Assembly: GCF_024979295.1 (NCBI RefSeq)
Contig: NZ_JANLCJ010000006.1
Span: forward strand, 1 to 64,000
Reading direction: 5' to 3'
Origin: Herbiconiux daphne
Lineage (GTDB): Bacteria > Actinomycetota > Actinomycetes > Actinomycetales > Microbacteriaceae
DNA: 64,000 nt
Below the pieces are notes generated by a model. That model saw only the letters and a program-made list of their open reading frames with translations. It had not been told where the DNA came from and ran no database searches. A program made the translations under genes and the position numbers. This document shows, one piece after another, positions 16,302 to 25,912 of the stretch; position 1 is the stretch's first letter, and each line of letters opens with the position of its first letter.

Positions 16302-18887
16302 CTACTTCACTTTCTTGACCGTGTAGGCGAGGACGTCGGAGCGCATGACCTCTCCTGACGCCTTCACCACGGTGACGGTGTGGTCGCCGTTCTTCAGTCC
16401 GTCGGCGGTGAAGAGCTCCTGCCCCACGAGACGCGCGTCGGCGTGGGTGTCGACCGTCTGCACGAACGCGCCGTCGACGTAGACGTGTACGAGACCCTGG
16501 TCGGGGGCGACCGCACCGATCCACGACACGGCCGTGCCGGTGAACGTGAAGGTGGCGAAGTCTCCGTCGGTGGTGGTCGCGTGCACGTCGTCGTGGTGAT
16601 CGCCCCGGAACGAGAACTCGAGGCTGATCTGCCCGATCGGCAGTGCCGCGAGGTAGGCCGCCGAGATCGTCACCGAGCTCCCGTCGAGCACGAAGTCCGT
16701 GCCCTCGGTCAGCGGCGTGCCGTCATGGCTCACTCCGGTGAGTTCGCTCGGCGCGCGCAGCACGTCGACCGTGAGGTCGGCGGGCGCCGCGCGGTCGAAG
16801 GTGGCCGAACCCGTGCTCAAGAGGCTCTCGACGGTGACGTTCAGGCGATCGAGCAGCATGTACGACCCGGAGGTCTTCACGATGCGCAGCGTGTGCGAAC
16901 CATTGGCCAGCCCCGAGGCGCTGTAGAGGGTCTGCTGCACGCCCCGGCCGGCGCTCGGGTCGAGGTGGGCGTCGACCGTCTGCACCAGGGCGCCGTCGAG
17001 GTAGACCTCTGCGGTGCCCTGCGACTCGTGCGTCTCGGTGACGAAGTCGATGCCGGTGCCCTGGAAGACGTACTGGAACGCGTCGCCGTTGGTCTCGGTG
17101 TAGTGCACGTCGTCGCCGTGGTCGCCGAGGCCCCGGTTCGTGCTGTGGCTCCAGGAGCCCGAGTAGACGATGCCCGGGTCGTCGTCATCGAGCACGACGC
17201 TGCGTCCGTCGCTCGGTGCCGCGGGCTCGCCCTCGCCGGTGGAGGAGTCGATGGTCGCCACGGTGAGCGGCTGGGTGACGGCCGCGACCTGACGGTCGCC
17301 GTTGCGCGACCAGTCGCCGTCGTAGGCCACCCGCAGCGAGTCGTCGTTCACGGTGAGCTGCGCGCCCTTCTTCGGCGTCACCTGCAGCAGGCGCACGCCG
17401 TGGATCGGGATGTCCTCACCGGTGAACGACGTGTCGAACGAGCCCAGCTTCTTGCCCTGCCAGAGGTCGCGCACCTCCGCCGCTCCGTCGAGCCCGATGT
17501 CGCTCCAGTTCGCCGTGATGTCGGCATCGGTGCGGCCGAGGTTGAACAGCGCCACGGTGTAGGTGCCGTCGGCGTTCAGCGCGTACCAGACCTGACGGTT
17601 GGTCGCGGTCGACACCGGCTGAGCCGGCGCGCCGTTCTGCTGCACCGCGATCACGTCGCGGTTCGTCAGCAGGCTGAGACCGAAGTCGTCGAGCTGCGTC
17701 ATGTCGTTGCCGATGTACATCGGTGCGGCCGAGATGGCCCACAGCGTCGTCGCGGTGCGACGCTCGTCGCGGGTCAGCCCGTCCATGTGGCCGTTGCCCA
17801 CATTGAGCGAGTCGAGGTCGTTCCACCCGCCGGGGCCCGCGTGACGCCACCACTCGGCCATCTTCGGGAAGAGGCGCTCGATGTTCGCCCACTGGGTCAA
17901 GGCGTCGCTGCCGCAGTAGCACTCGACGTCCCAGTCCACCCGCCAGCCGTCGGCCTTCTCCTTCCAGTAGTCGGCGTAGGCGATGTCGAGAGCCCATGAG
18001 AGCTCGAACCAGATGCCGCGCTCCCGCAGCGCCGTCGACCAGGCGGCCACGTCGTCGCGCGCGTCGAGCGAACCGTCGCTGATGCCGGAGCCCGGGGTGA
18101 CGCTGTCGAACTTGACGAAATCGACGCCCCACGCCTTGAGCTGGTCGGCGATCGAGTCGATGTAGATCTGGGCGCACGGGTTCGAGAAGTCGATGCGGTA
18201 GCCGATGTTCCAGTAGTCCGCCTGCTGAAGGGGCTGTTTCACGATGTCGTGCGTCGTGCATCCGTCGCCGCCGTAGATGGGCAGCGCCGCCTCGTAGGTG
18301 TCGGGGCCCATGCCGGGAATGAAGTAGAGACCGAACTTCTGCCCGTTGCCATGAACGTGGTCGATCACGGCCTGGAGCCCATCGGGGTAGAGCGTGGTGC
18401 TGGGGGTGGGGCGGCCGTATGCGTCGACACCGCCGTTCCAGCCGGCGTCGACGTTGATGCGGTCGTAGCCGAAGGGCTGCAGCTTCTCGTGCATGGCGTC
18501 GGACTGGGCGACGATCTGATCGGCCGTGATCCACTGACCGTCGTCGTTGTAGACCTGTTGGCTGAAGCTGCTCCAGCCCTGATAGGGCTTGGCCGCCAGG
18601 TCGCCTTCCTCGAGCGCGGGTTCCGGGGTGGGCGCCTGCTGCGGCGGAGTGGCGGCCGCGGGCGCCTCGGGCGACGCTGTCGGCGACGCGGTCGGTGCCG
18701 GCGACACGGTCGGCGTCGGCGACGCGGACGGCGTCGGTGCCGGCGACACGGTCGGCGTCGGCGACGCGGTCGGCGTCGGCGCCGGCGAAGCCGTGGCGGC
18801 GCCGGCCGCGCCCAGCAGCAGCGCCCCCACGGCGGCGATCGCCACAGCTGCGGCGGCCCCCCGCCCGTTCGTGAATGTTCTCGTCAT
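16302..18887 (-). CDS. Secreted GH27 family glycosidase (alpha-galactosidase or beta-L-arabinopyranosidase)
   Basis: Secreted enzyme of 861 residues that would remove alpha-linked galactose, or beta-L-arabinopyranose, from plant glycans outside the cell. A signal peptide (1-33) is followed by a Pro/Thr/Ser-rich linker (33-90). The GH27 barrel (100-410) has nucleophile Asp261 in DFVKFD and acid/base Asp320 in WRVDWD. A C-terminal beta domain follows. Then come two copies of a roughly 100-residue beta-sandwich module (each with DDVH...YLDGALVQTVD-like and NGSHTL-like segments) around an X2-type Ig-like domain. There is no LPXTG or membrane anchor. It is the last gene of the leftward glycoside operon, 54 bases after a ROK regulator. 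Confidence 0.9.
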   Translation of the reverse strand: MTRTFTNGRGAAAAVAIAAVGALLLGAAGAATASPAPTPTASPTPTVSPAPTPSASPTPTVSPAPTASPTASPEAPAAATPPQQAPTPEPALEEGDLAAKPYQGWSSFSQQVYNDDGQWITADQIVAQSDAMHEKLQPFGYDRINVDAGWNGGVDAYGRPTPSTTLYPDGLQAVIDHVHGNGQKFGLYFIPGMGPDTYEAALPIYGGDGCTTHDIVKQPLQQADYWNIGYRIDFSNPCAQIYIDSIADQLKAWGVDFVKFDSVTPGSGISDGSLDARDDVAAWSTALRERGIWFELSWALDIAYADYWKEKADGWRVDWDVECYCGSDALTQWANIERLFPKMAEWWRHAGPGGWNDLDSLNVGNGHMDGLTRDERRTATTLWAISAAPMYIGNDMTQLDDFGLSLLTNRDVIAVQQNGAPAQPVSTATNRQVWYALNADGTYTVALFNLGRTDADITANWSDIGLDGAAEVRDLWQGKKLGSFDTSFTGEDIPIHGVRLLQVTPKKGAQLTVNDDSLRVAYDGDWSRNGDRQVAAVTQPLTVATIDSSTGEGEPAAPSDGRSVVLDDDDPGIVYSGSWSHSTNRGLGDHGDDVHYTETNGDAFQYVFQGTGIDFVTETHESQGTAEVYLDGALVQTVDAHLDPSAGRGVQQTLYSASGLANGSHTLRIVKTSGSYMLLDRLNVTVESLLSTGSATFDRAAPADLTVDVLRAPSELTGVSHDGTPLTEGTDFVLDGSSVTISAAYLAALPIGQISLEFSFRGDHHDDVHATTTDGDFATFTFTGTAVSWIGAVAPDQGLVHVYVDGAFVQTVDTHADARLVGQELFTADGLKNGDHTVTVVKASGEVMRSDVLAYTVKKVK
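18690..18800. repeat. Low-complexity repeats coding for the GH27 Pro/Thr linker
   Basis: Near-tandem copies of GTCGGCGTCGGCGACGCG-like units encode SPTPTVSPAPT-type repeats in the GH27 linker. This is a coding minisatellite and its length may vary between strains. Confidence 0.7.
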
Positions 18888-18912
18888 TGTTCGTTCCCTC
18901 TCCGTTGGGGGT

Positions 18913-18927
18913 GGGCCGGATCGGCCC
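18913..18927 (-). terminator. Small intercistronic hairpin before the GH27 gene
   Basis: GGGCCG and CGGCCC form a perfect 6-bp stem with a 3-base loop between the ROK stop and the GH27 start. No U-tract follows, so it is more likely an attenuating or processing hairpin than a terminator. Confidence 0.4.
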
Positions 18928-18941
18928 GTGGTGTGGTGACG

Positions 18942-20138
18942 TCAGATGCGGTGCAGTTCCTGTCGAACGACGGCGCGGATGAGCGAGGCGGCGGCCCCGC
19001 GCGCCCAGTCGTCGAAGGTGTGCGCGCGGGTGATCAGCACGCAGTCCGCCGCGGCGCCGAAGGCGTGGGCGGTGAACTCCTCCCGGATGCAGCGCTCGTA
19101 GAGCTCGAACTCCTGCATGCCCTCGCCCGCCACGAGCACGGTGTCGGGGCCGGTCAGATTGGCGACCACGGCGAGCGCGGCGCCGATCGCCCTGCCGGCC
19201 CGGTCGAAGGCCGCGATCGCCGCCTCGTCGCCCGAGCGGGCGAGCCGGGCGGCGTCGCCGATCGTCAGCTGCGGGGCTCCGGCGGCATCCCGCACCGCGC
19301 GCAGCACGGCCCCCGACGACGCGACCGCCTCGACACAGCCCCGGCGGCCGCAGACGCAGACGGCCTCCATCGAGGCGAGCGGCAGGTGACCGAGTTCGCC
19401 GGCCACGCCGTGCGAACCCGAGACCACGTCGCCGTTGAGGTAGAGGCCGCAGCCGATGCCCGAGCCGATGGTCACGATCGCGAACGAGCCGGAGTCGATG
19501 CCGGCTCCGAACCAGTGCTCGGCGATGGTGAGCGCACGCACGTCGTTGTCGATCAGCACCGGCAGGCCCAGTCGGGCCCGCAAGGGCGCCGCCAGGTCGA
19601 CGCCGTGCCAGCCGAGCAGCGGCGAGTCGCGCACGACGCCCGACGCCGAGTCGACGTCGCCCGACACGGCGACCCCGACCCCCGCGAGCCGGCCCGCGTC
19701 GGCGCCGAGCAGGGCGATGAGTTCGGCGGCCACGGCGCAGACCGTGTCGACGACGGTCTCGGGCCGGCTGTCGGCGATGGTGCGGTGCGCCGACCACCTG
19801 ACCTTCGCCGTCATGCCCGTGGCGACGCCGATCACCTCGTCGACGTTCACCTTGATGCCGAGCACGAGCAGGGCATCCGGCACGACGCGCAGCGGCTGCA
19901 CCGGTCGGCCCGCGGCCGGTCCGGTCGCCCGCACGGGGCGTTCGGCATCCGCCGTCACGATTCCCTCGGCGAGCAACGGCGCCACGGCCTTCGTCACGGC
20001 AGCCTGCGAGAGACCGGTCTGACGGCCGACGTCGATGCGTCCGATCGGGCCGTGGGTGAGGATGCGCGTGAAGATGTCGACCGAGGCCGGCGTGCGCAGC
20101 GCGAGCCGCACGCCGGCCTCGGAGTCGGAGATGGTCAC
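18942..20138 (-). CDS. ROK-family transcriptional regulator (first)
   Basis: Sugar-responsive repressor of 398 residues. A winged helix-turn-helix lies near residues 30-60 (RIDVGRQTGLSQAAVTKAV), followed by a ROK domain. That domain has the glucokinase-like TIGSGIGCGLYLNG, the HGVAGELGHLPL segment and the zinc-binding CVCGRRGCVE. The GTG start overlaps the upstream binding-protein stop by four bases (GTGA), a strong argument for this start. It lies inside the operon it probably controls. It is closely similar to the ROK protein at 29254-30489, including the recognition helix. Confidence 0.9.
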   Translation of the reverse strand: MTISDSEAGVRLALRTPASVDIFTRILTHGPIGRIDVGRQTGLSQAAVTKAVAPLLAEGIVTADAERPVRATGPAAGRPVQPLRVVPDALLVLGIKVNVDEVIGVATGMTAKVRWSAHRTIADSRPETVVDTVCAVAAELIALLGADAGRLAGVGVAVSGDVDSASGVVRDSPLLGWHGVDLAAPLRARLGLPVLIDNDVRALTIAEHWFGAGIDSGSFAIVTIGSGIGCGLYLNGDVVSGSHGVAGELGHLPLASMEAVCVCGRRGCVEAVASSGAVLRAVRDAAGAPQLTIGDAARLARSGDEAAIAAFDRAGRAIGAALAVVANLTGPDTVLVAGEGMQEFELYERCIREEFTAHAFGAAADCVLITRAHTFDDWARGAAASLIRAVVRQELHRI

Positions 20139-21481
20139 CCGGCGAGGATGGTCTTCGACGTCTCGGCCATCTCCGGGAACACGTCGTCGTCGCGCTCGTG
20201 CGTGAAGTAGGCCTCGAACAACGGCTGGATGGTCGTTCCCATCTCCGAACCGTTCGCCGACGGGTAGGCCGGGTAGATGCAGCCGTTCTTGGCCGCGTCG
20301 ACGAACACGCTGAGGTCGACGCCCTTCGCGAGCTGGTCGGCCGCGACGGCGTCCATGGCTCCGGGGATCGAGGGGAAGAACGAGCCGCTCTGCAGCGCCG
20401 CCTTGGTCTGGCAGTCCTCGGTGCCCATGTAGGAGATCCACTTCCAGGCGTTCTCCTTGTTCTTCGACCCGGCCCAGATCTCGTTGCCGTTGGAGTTGCT
20501 CATCATCGCCCGGGTGGTGCCGTCGGGCCCGAGCACCGTGGGGGCGATGCCCACGTTGACGCCGGGCAGCTGCGCGAAGGTCGTGGCCGACCAGGAGCCG
20601 CCCGACGACATCGCCACCTTGCCCGAACCGAGCTGCTCGGTGTCACCGACGGTGAACTCGCCGAGCTTCGGCGCGATACCGCGGTCGCTCAGACTGCGCA
20701 CCCACTCCATCGACTTCACGAAGTCGGGGTCGTCGTAGCGGAACTCGGTGGCCCAGGCCGCCGGCTCGCCGAGGCGCCATCCGGTGGTCGAGACGAACGG
20801 GTTCCAGGTGGTCTGGCCGACGTAGTCCTCCGTGCCCAGGTTGCCCACTCCGTAGGTCGCCACCTTGGTGCCGTCGAAGCCGGGCTCGTCTCCGCGCACC
20901 CCGTTCTCGTCGATGGTGAGATGGGTCGCGATGTCGTCGAAGGTTCCGCCGTCTTCGGGGTTCCAGGTCATCGAGGCGATGTCGTCGGCGGTGTAACCCG
21001 CAGCGGTCACCATGTCCTCGTTGAAGTAGATGGCGCTGCCCGCCCAGTCCAGCGGCAGCGCGTACTGCTTGCCGTCGGTGTACTGCCAGTTCTTGACGCC
21101 CACGTTGAACACGCCGAGGTCGTACCCGCTGTCGGCGATGTAGCCGTCGAGGGGTTCGAGCTGGCCCTGCTTGGCGTAGGCGTCGAAGAACTGCACGCTG
21201 TTCTGGAACGCATCCGGTGCGTTGCCGGCCACGAATCCCGCGGTGAGCTTGGTGAAGTAGTCGTCGACGCCGAACTGCGAGATGTTCACGGTGACGCCGG
21301 GGTTCTCCTCCTCGAAGCCCGCGATGCACTCCTTGTACGACACCGCCTGCTTCTCGTCCCAGGTCCACCAGTTCACGGTGCCGCCATCGGCGGAGTCTCC
21401 CCCGCTTCCCGACGAGCAGGCGGCAAGGGGCAGGGCGACCGCCAGCACGGCGAGCGCGGGGATCAGTTTCTTCGTTCTCAT
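20135..21481 (-). CDS. Carbohydrate ABC transporter substrate-binding lipoprotein (CUT1 type)
   Basis: Lipoprotein of 448 residues, the receptor of the MalFG-type importer encoded upstream in the same operon. The signal MRTKKLIPALAVLAVALPL ends in lipobox LAAC. The mature part starts with a short Ser/Gly spacer and then VNWWTWDEKQAVSYKECIAGFEEENPG, typical of the SBP_bac_1 family, which binds oligosaccharides or glycosides. Its position late in the operon, after two enzyme genes and a 53-base gap, suggests its own translation control. The neighbouring GH95, CE7 and GH27 enzymes suggest a galacto- or fuco-configured, possibly acetylated oligosaccharide. Confidence 0.92.
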   Translation of the reverse strand: MRTKKLIPALAVLAVALPLAACSSGSGGDSADGGTVNWWTWDEKQAVSYKECIAGFEEENPGVTVNISQFGVDDYFTKLTAGFVAGNAPDAFQNSVQFFDAYAKQGQLEPLDGYIADSGYDLGVFNVGVKNWQYTDGKQYALPLDWAGSAIYFNEDMVTAAGYTADDIASMTWNPEDGGTFDDIATHLTIDENGVRGDEPGFDGTKVATYGVGNLGTEDYVGQTTWNPFVSTTGWRLGEPAAWATEFRYDDPDFVKSMEWVRSLSDRGIAPKLGEFTVGDTEQLGSGKVAMSSGGSWSATTFAQLPGVNVGIAPTVLGPDGTTRAMMSNSNGNEIWAGSKNKENAWKWISYMGTEDCQTKAALQSGSFFPSIPGAMDAVAADQLAKGVDLSVFVDAAKNGCIYPAYPSANGSEMGTTIQPLFEAYFTHERDDDVFPEMAETSKTILAG

Positions 21482-21534
21482 GGTTCCTCTTCGATCATGA
21501 TCGGATGGTGCGGAAGGGTGCTGCGAGGCAGCGG

Positions 21535-22488
21535 TCAGGGCCTGCCGAGCACTCGCCGGAGCACGCGCAGCGCTCCGGCGAGATCGGCGGATCCTCCAGC
21601 GTCGTGGCCGTTGAACGGCCAGGTGACGATGTGTCGCTCACCGGCCCACGCGTTGTGGGCGGCGAAGACGGTCGACGGCGGGGTGATGTCATCCATCAGG
21701 CCGGCCGAGAACCACGCGGGCGCGGTGGCCCGAGTGGCGAGATTGACGGTGTCGACGTAGGCGAGCGTCGCCTGCACCGTGGGTTCGAGGTGCCGCGCCC
21801 GCCCGAGCAGGTCGGCGATCTCGCGGTAGGGATGCCGGTCGGTGATGCCGACAGCGCGTGGGAGGTCGCTGAGGAAGGGCGCCTGGGCGAGCACGGCGCG
21901 CACGCCACCCGCGAGCACGCCCGCGGCGATGGCCAGAGCCCCGCCCTGACTGTTGCCGGCCACCGCGACCCGTTCCGGGTCGACACCGTCGATGCCCCGC
22001 AGGGCGTCGACCGCGCGCACGGCATCGGCGTAGACCCGCCGGTAGTAATAGGTCTCAGGATGGGTGATGCCGCGGGTCAGGAACCCCGACGGGGCCGTGC
22101 CGAACCCGGGGTCGATCGTGCCGCCGTCGCCCTGGCCGCGGGTGTCCATCACCAGCTGCGCGAAGCCGGCGCTCGGCAGCAGCAGATCGTCGATCGCGGC
22201 TCCCCGGCCCGCGCCGTAGCCGGTGAACTGCACGACGGCGGGCAGAGCCGCAGAGCGCTCCCGCGGCATCCGGAGCCAGGCCCGAACGGGCTGACCGGCG
22301 AATCCGGGGTACTCCAGATCGAAGACGTCGATCGAGCGGAGCCCGCAGTCCACCGGGCTGAGCCGCACCTCGCCGCCCGCGTCGCGAGCGGAGGCGATGG
22401 TGTCGGCCCAGAACGCGTCGAAGTCGTCGGGCACCGTCGAGCCGCTGCGAACCTCGCGCAGCACCTCGACCGGCGCGTCGACCCACAT
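21535..22488 (-). CDS. Acetylxylan esterase / cephalosporin-C deacetylase family protein (CE7)
   Basis: Alpha/beta-hydrolase of 317 residues without a signal peptide, so it acts in the cytoplasm on imported acetylated sugars. The oxyanion segment is MDTRGQGDGG, the nucleophile is the Ser in GNSQGG, the acid is in GLMDDITPP and the His is in NGHDAGG; this arrangement is characteristic of CE7 (AXE1). Its ATG overlaps the stop of the GH95 gene by one base (TGATG). The pairing suggests that deacetylation and glycoside hydrolysis work on the same oligosaccharide. The acyl substrate is inferred from the family. Confidence 0.9.
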   Translation of the reverse strand: MWVDAPVEVLREVRSGSTVPDDFDAFWADTIASARDAGGEVRLSPVDCGLRSIDVFDLEYPGFAGQPVRAWLRMPRERSAALPAVVQFTGYGAGRGAAIDDLLLPSAGFAQLVMDTRGQGDGGTIDPGFGTAPSGFLTRGITHPETYYYRRVYADAVRAVDALRGIDGVDPERVAVAGNSQGGALAIAAGVLAGGVRAVLAQAPFLSDLPRAVGITDRHPYREIADLLGRARHLEPTVQATLAYVDTVNLATRATAPAWFSAGLMDDITPPSTVFAAHNAWAGERHIVTWPFNGHDAGGSADLAGALRVLRRVLGRP

Positions 22489-24974
22489 CAGCGCGCTCCC
22501 GCCCGCTCGGCGCCTTCGACGGCGCCTTCGACGGCGACGTCGACATCGACGTCGAAGACGGAGCAGTCCAGCCGGGTCGCGTCGTCGACGAGGTCGAGAT
22601 GCGCCCGCGTCGCCCCGAACACCACCACGACGGCCCGGGGAGCGTCGGGCGCGAGCCGGCGCACGACCACCTCGACGGGCGCACCGCCCTGCCACCGCAG
22701 GTCGACCGCGAGGGCTCCCGGCACCCGGGCGCCCGTCACGGCACCCTCGCGCCAGGCGGCGGGGAGGGCGGGCAGCAGCCGCAGGTCTCCCTCGGCGGTG
22801 CCGACGAGCATCTCGCGGATGCCCGCCGTGAACCCGTAGTTGCCGTCGAGCTGGAACGGCGGATGCGTCGAGAACAGGTTCGGCAGCAGTCCGCCCCACT
22901 CCGAGCCGTCGACCGGCGCCAGCCGCCGGTGGTCGCGCTCGAACGGCGCGCTCGCTTCCCGCAGGAGCTCGCGGGCCGTCTCACCGTCGCCGAGGCGGGC
23001 GCGCAGCGCGATCTTCCACGCCCACGACCAGCCCATCGCGCCGTTGCCCCGGCGGTCGAGAGTCGCCTTCGCCGCGGCGGCCAGCCCGGGGCTGCCGGAG
23101 TCGATCGCGCCGAGCGGGTAGACGGTCACCATCTGCGACATGTGCCGGTGGTCGGGATCGACCTCGGTGAGGTCCTCCCCCCATTCACGCAGCCAGCCTC
23201 CGGATGCCGCCGCGAAGGGCACGAGCCGCGGCAGCGCCGCCGCGATCTCACCGAGCACCGGGTGGTCGAGGCCGAGCTCGGCGGCGAGGCGCCGCACCCT
23301 GATGAACAGGGTGCCGATGAGGACCATGTCCATCGTCGACGATTGCGCGAGCGATTCGGGGTGCCCGTCGGGCCCACGGAAGAGGTTTTCCGGAGACGTC
23401 GAGGGCACGGTGCGGAGGCCCCCTGATCCGTCGTCGACGAGCCAGTCGAGCGCGAACTCAGCCGCCTGGGAGAGGATCGGCCACGCCTGCTCGGCGAGAT
23501 AGGCGCGGTCGCGCGTGTAGTTCCAGTGCTGCCAGACCTGGTCGGTGAGCCAGAGACCGCCCATCATCCAGATCGCCCACGACGGGTTGCCGTGTCCGGC
23601 TCCCACGGGCAGTGCCCAGCCCCAGGGGTCGGTGTTGTGGTGCGCCACCCAGCCGCGTGCGCCGTAGAGGCGGGCCGCGACATCCGACCCCGTCTGCTGC
23701 AGACGGTCGATGAGGCGCAGCAGCGGCTCGTGGCACTCCGCGAGGGCGGTCGGCTCGGCAGCCCAGTAGTTCATCTGGGTGTTGATGTTGATGGTGTAGT
23801 TCGACGACCACGGCGGTCGCAGCTCGTCGTTCCAGATGCCCTGAAGGTTGGCGGGCGGCGAGCCCGGTCGCGACGACGACACGAGCAGGTAGCGGCCGAA
23901 CTCGTGCAGCACGGTGGCCACGAGCGCGTCGTCGTCACCGCGCAGGATGTCGGTGGCGACGTCGAAGGAGCCGCCTCGCCGTGGACCGATGCGGGTGGTG
24001 CTGGCACCGAGCAGGCGGGCGACGTCGGATTCGTGGTCGCCGAGCAGCTGCCCGGCAGGGCGGGAGCGCGCACGTTCGGCGAGGTCGACGACGGAGTCGA
24101 TCAGGGCGTCACGCCCGCCGGCGCGCGACTCGGCCGGGTCCACCCCGTTCCACCAGGAGCGCGCGGTGGTGTCGGTGCCGACGACCAGAAGCAGCCGGCG
24201 GGCGCCGGTGATGCGCAACTCGGCGGAGTCCCCGACATCCGCGCTCCGCACCGTGCCGTCGGTGCTCACCGTGACGGCGATCGCGCCGTAGGCGTCGTAG
24301 TCGCCGGATCGCGAGATCGCGTCGTCGTAGAGCAACGGCTGCTCGACGGATTCTTCGTGCAGGGGTGCGCCGTCGACCGGGATGCGCAGGCCGAGCGCGA
24401 TGGTGTTCCCGTTCGCGCGGGTGCGATCGACCCGGAGCGGTGACGTCAGCGCGAGTCGAAGGTCGAGACGGCCGGGGGCGTCGCTCTCGAGCTGCATCAC
24501 GACAACACCGTCGACCGCGGTCGCCCAGGTGGTGCGGCGCACGCGCGCTCCGGGCACGCCCCAGGTCTCGGTGGCGACCGCGCGGTCGAGATCGAGCTCA
24601 CGCGTGTAGCCGGCGGCATCCACCGGTGCGGTGGTCGTCAGCTCGAGATCGGCGAACGGCAGGAACTCCTGGCTCCACGGTCCCTCGAAGCTGTAGAGCA
24701 GCTCCTCGGCGGTGCGGTAGTCACCGGCGTCGATGGCCGCCCGCACCTCACCGAGGCGTTCGGGCCCGGCACCGCCGGCGAGCAGGGCGTCGAGCGCTGC
24801 CGCCGGCCGGTCGGGGGTGCCCGACCAGGCCGAGGAGTCGTTCAGCTGCAGCCGGGTGCGGGCCGGGTCGCCGAGCAGCATGGCGCCGGTGCGGCCGTTG
24901 CCGAGGGGGATGCCCTCGACCCACTCGGCCGCGGGGCTCTGCCAGCGCAGGCGGAGGGTGTCGTCGCTCGTCAT
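22488..24974 (-). CDS. GH95 family glycosidase (alpha-L-fucosidase or alpha-L-galactosidase)
   Basis: Enzyme of 828 residues without a signal peptide. The N-terminal beta domain begins WVEGIPLGNGRTGAML. The (alpha/alpha)6 barrel has the two catalytic-site asparagines in TININTQMNYW, then NTDPWGW, and later LDGNYGFTAGIREMLV. The family removes alpha-1,2-L-fucose or L-galactose by inversion. The cytoplasmic location implies that intact oligosaccharides are imported first. The last 30 residues are low-complexity (VDVDVAVEGAVEGAERAG) and derive from a GTCGAC-rich repeat. Both ends overlap the neighbouring genes, by ATGA and TGATG. L-Fucose released here could feed the oxidative operon at 31256-38026. 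Confidence 0.9.
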   Translation of the reverse strand: MTSDDTLRLRWQSPAAEWVEGIPLGNGRTGAMLLGDPARTRLQLNDSSAWSGTPDRPAAALDALLAGGAGPERLGEVRAAIDAGDYRTAEELLYSFEGPWSQEFLPFADLELTTTAPVDAAGYTRELDLDRAVATETWGVPGARVRRTTWATAVDGVVVMQLESDAPGRLDLRLALTSPLRVDRTRANGNTIALGLRIPVDGAPLHEESVEQPLLYDDAISRSGDYDAYGAIAVTVSTDGTVRSADVGDSAELRITGARRLLLVVGTDTTARSWWNGVDPAESRAGGRDALIDSVVDLAERARSRPAGQLLGDHESDVARLLGASTTRIGPRRGGSFDVATDILRGDDDALVATVLHEFGRYLLVSSSRPGSPPANLQGIWNDELRPPWSSNYTININTQMNYWAAEPTALAECHEPLLRLIDRLQQTGSDVAARLYGARGWVAHHNTDPWGWALPVGAGHGNPSWAIWMMGGLWLTDQVWQHWNYTRDRAYLAEQAWPILSQAAEFALDWLVDDGSGGLRTVPSTSPENLFRGPDGHPESLAQSSTMDMVLIGTLFIRVRRLAAELGLDHPVLGEIAAALPRLVPFAAASGGWLREWGEDLTEVDPDHRHMSQMVTVYPLGAIDSGSPGLAAAAKATLDRRGNGAMGWSWAWKIALRARLGDGETARELLREASAPFERDHRRLAPVDGSEWGGLLPNLFSTHPPFQLDGNYGFTAGIREMLVGTAEGDLRLLPALPAAWREGAVTGARVPGALAVDLRWQGGAPVEVVVRRLAPDAPRAVVVVFGATRAHLDLVDDATRLDCSVFDVDVDVAVEGAVEGAERAGAR

Positions 24975-25912
24975 TTGAGGCCCGTGAATCCGATCGAGTT
25001 CACGATGCGCTTGCCGAACACCATGAAGAGGATGAGCATCGGCAACGCCGCGACCAGGGTGGCGGCCATGAGGCCCGCCCAGTCGGGCGACGCCTGGGGC
25101 GACGACTGCTTGAACACGGCGAGAGCGAGCGTGAGGGGCCGTACGCTGTCGTCGCTGGTCACGAGCAGAGGCCAGAAATAGTCGTTCCAGGCCGTGATGA
25201 AACCAAGGATCGACAGGGTGATGATGGGCCCCGACGTCATCGGCAGCGTGATCTGGAAAAGCACCCGCAAGCGCCCGGCGCCGTCGATGAGGGCGGCCTC
25301 CTCGATCTCCTCACTCAGCCCCAGCATGAACTGGCGCAGGAAGAAGATGTTGAACGCCGAGAACAGCGCGCCCGGCAGAATCATGCCGGCGAAGGTGTTG
25401 AGCAGCCCGAGGTCTTTCACCAGCACGAAGTTGGGCAGCAGCGTCAGGATGCCGGGCACCATCAATGCCGCGAGGAACAGCGAGAACATGAGCTCGCGGC
25501 CCTTCCAGCGCAGCCGGGAGAACGCGTAGGCCGCCAGTGTCGAGAAGAACACGATGCTCACCGTCGACACGGTCGCGTAGATCACCGAGTTGAGCAGGAA
25601 GTGCGCGATCTGAATCGACGCCCCAGACCCGCCCTCGGCCAGCGACTGCTCGGCGCTGGCGATGCCGAGCACCCGGCCGAACGCGCCCCAGGTGAAGTCG
25701 ACCGGCAGGAACGAGCCGGGGTTCGTGATCAGGGAGTAGTTGTTCGACAGGGCCGTGCGCAGCATCCAGTAGAACGGGAACACCGTCACGACCAGGATGA
25801 CGATGATGTAGAGCCACGCCACCCCCTTGCCGATGCTGAAGCGGCGAGTGCTCCGCCCGCGGGGCTTGCGGGCGGGCACCGCCTCCGGGCGGCCGAGTGC
25901 TGTGCTGACCAT
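24971..25912 (-). CDS. Carbohydrate ABC transporter permease (MalG type)
   Basis: Integral membrane protein of 313 residues with six predicted helices and a cytoplasmic N-terminus. The EAA loop reads EEAALIDGAGRLRVLFQITLPM, the contact site for the shared ATPase. The C-terminus VNSIGFTGLK is typical of MalG-like permeases of CUT1 importers. Its start overlaps the MalF-type gene stop by one base and its stop overlaps the GH95 start by four bases. No ATPase gene is in this cluster, so the importer probably uses a shared MsmK/UgpC-like ATPase encoded elsewhere. Confidence 0.93.
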   Translation of the reverse strand: MVSTALGRPEAVPARKPRGRSTRRFSIGKGVAWLYIIVILVVTVFPFYWMLRTALSNNYSLITNPGSFLPVDFTWGAFGRVLGIASAEQSLAEGGSGASIQIAHFLLNSVIYATVSTVSIVFFSTLAAYAFSRLRWKGRELMFSLFLAALMVPGILTLLPNFVLVKDLGLLNTFAGMILPGALFSAFNIFFLRQFMLGLSEEIEEAALIDGAGRLRVLFQITLPMTSGPIITLSILGFITAWNDYFWPLLVTSDDSVRPLTLALAVFKQSSPQASPDWAGLMAATLVAALPMLILFMVFGKRIVNSIGFTGLK

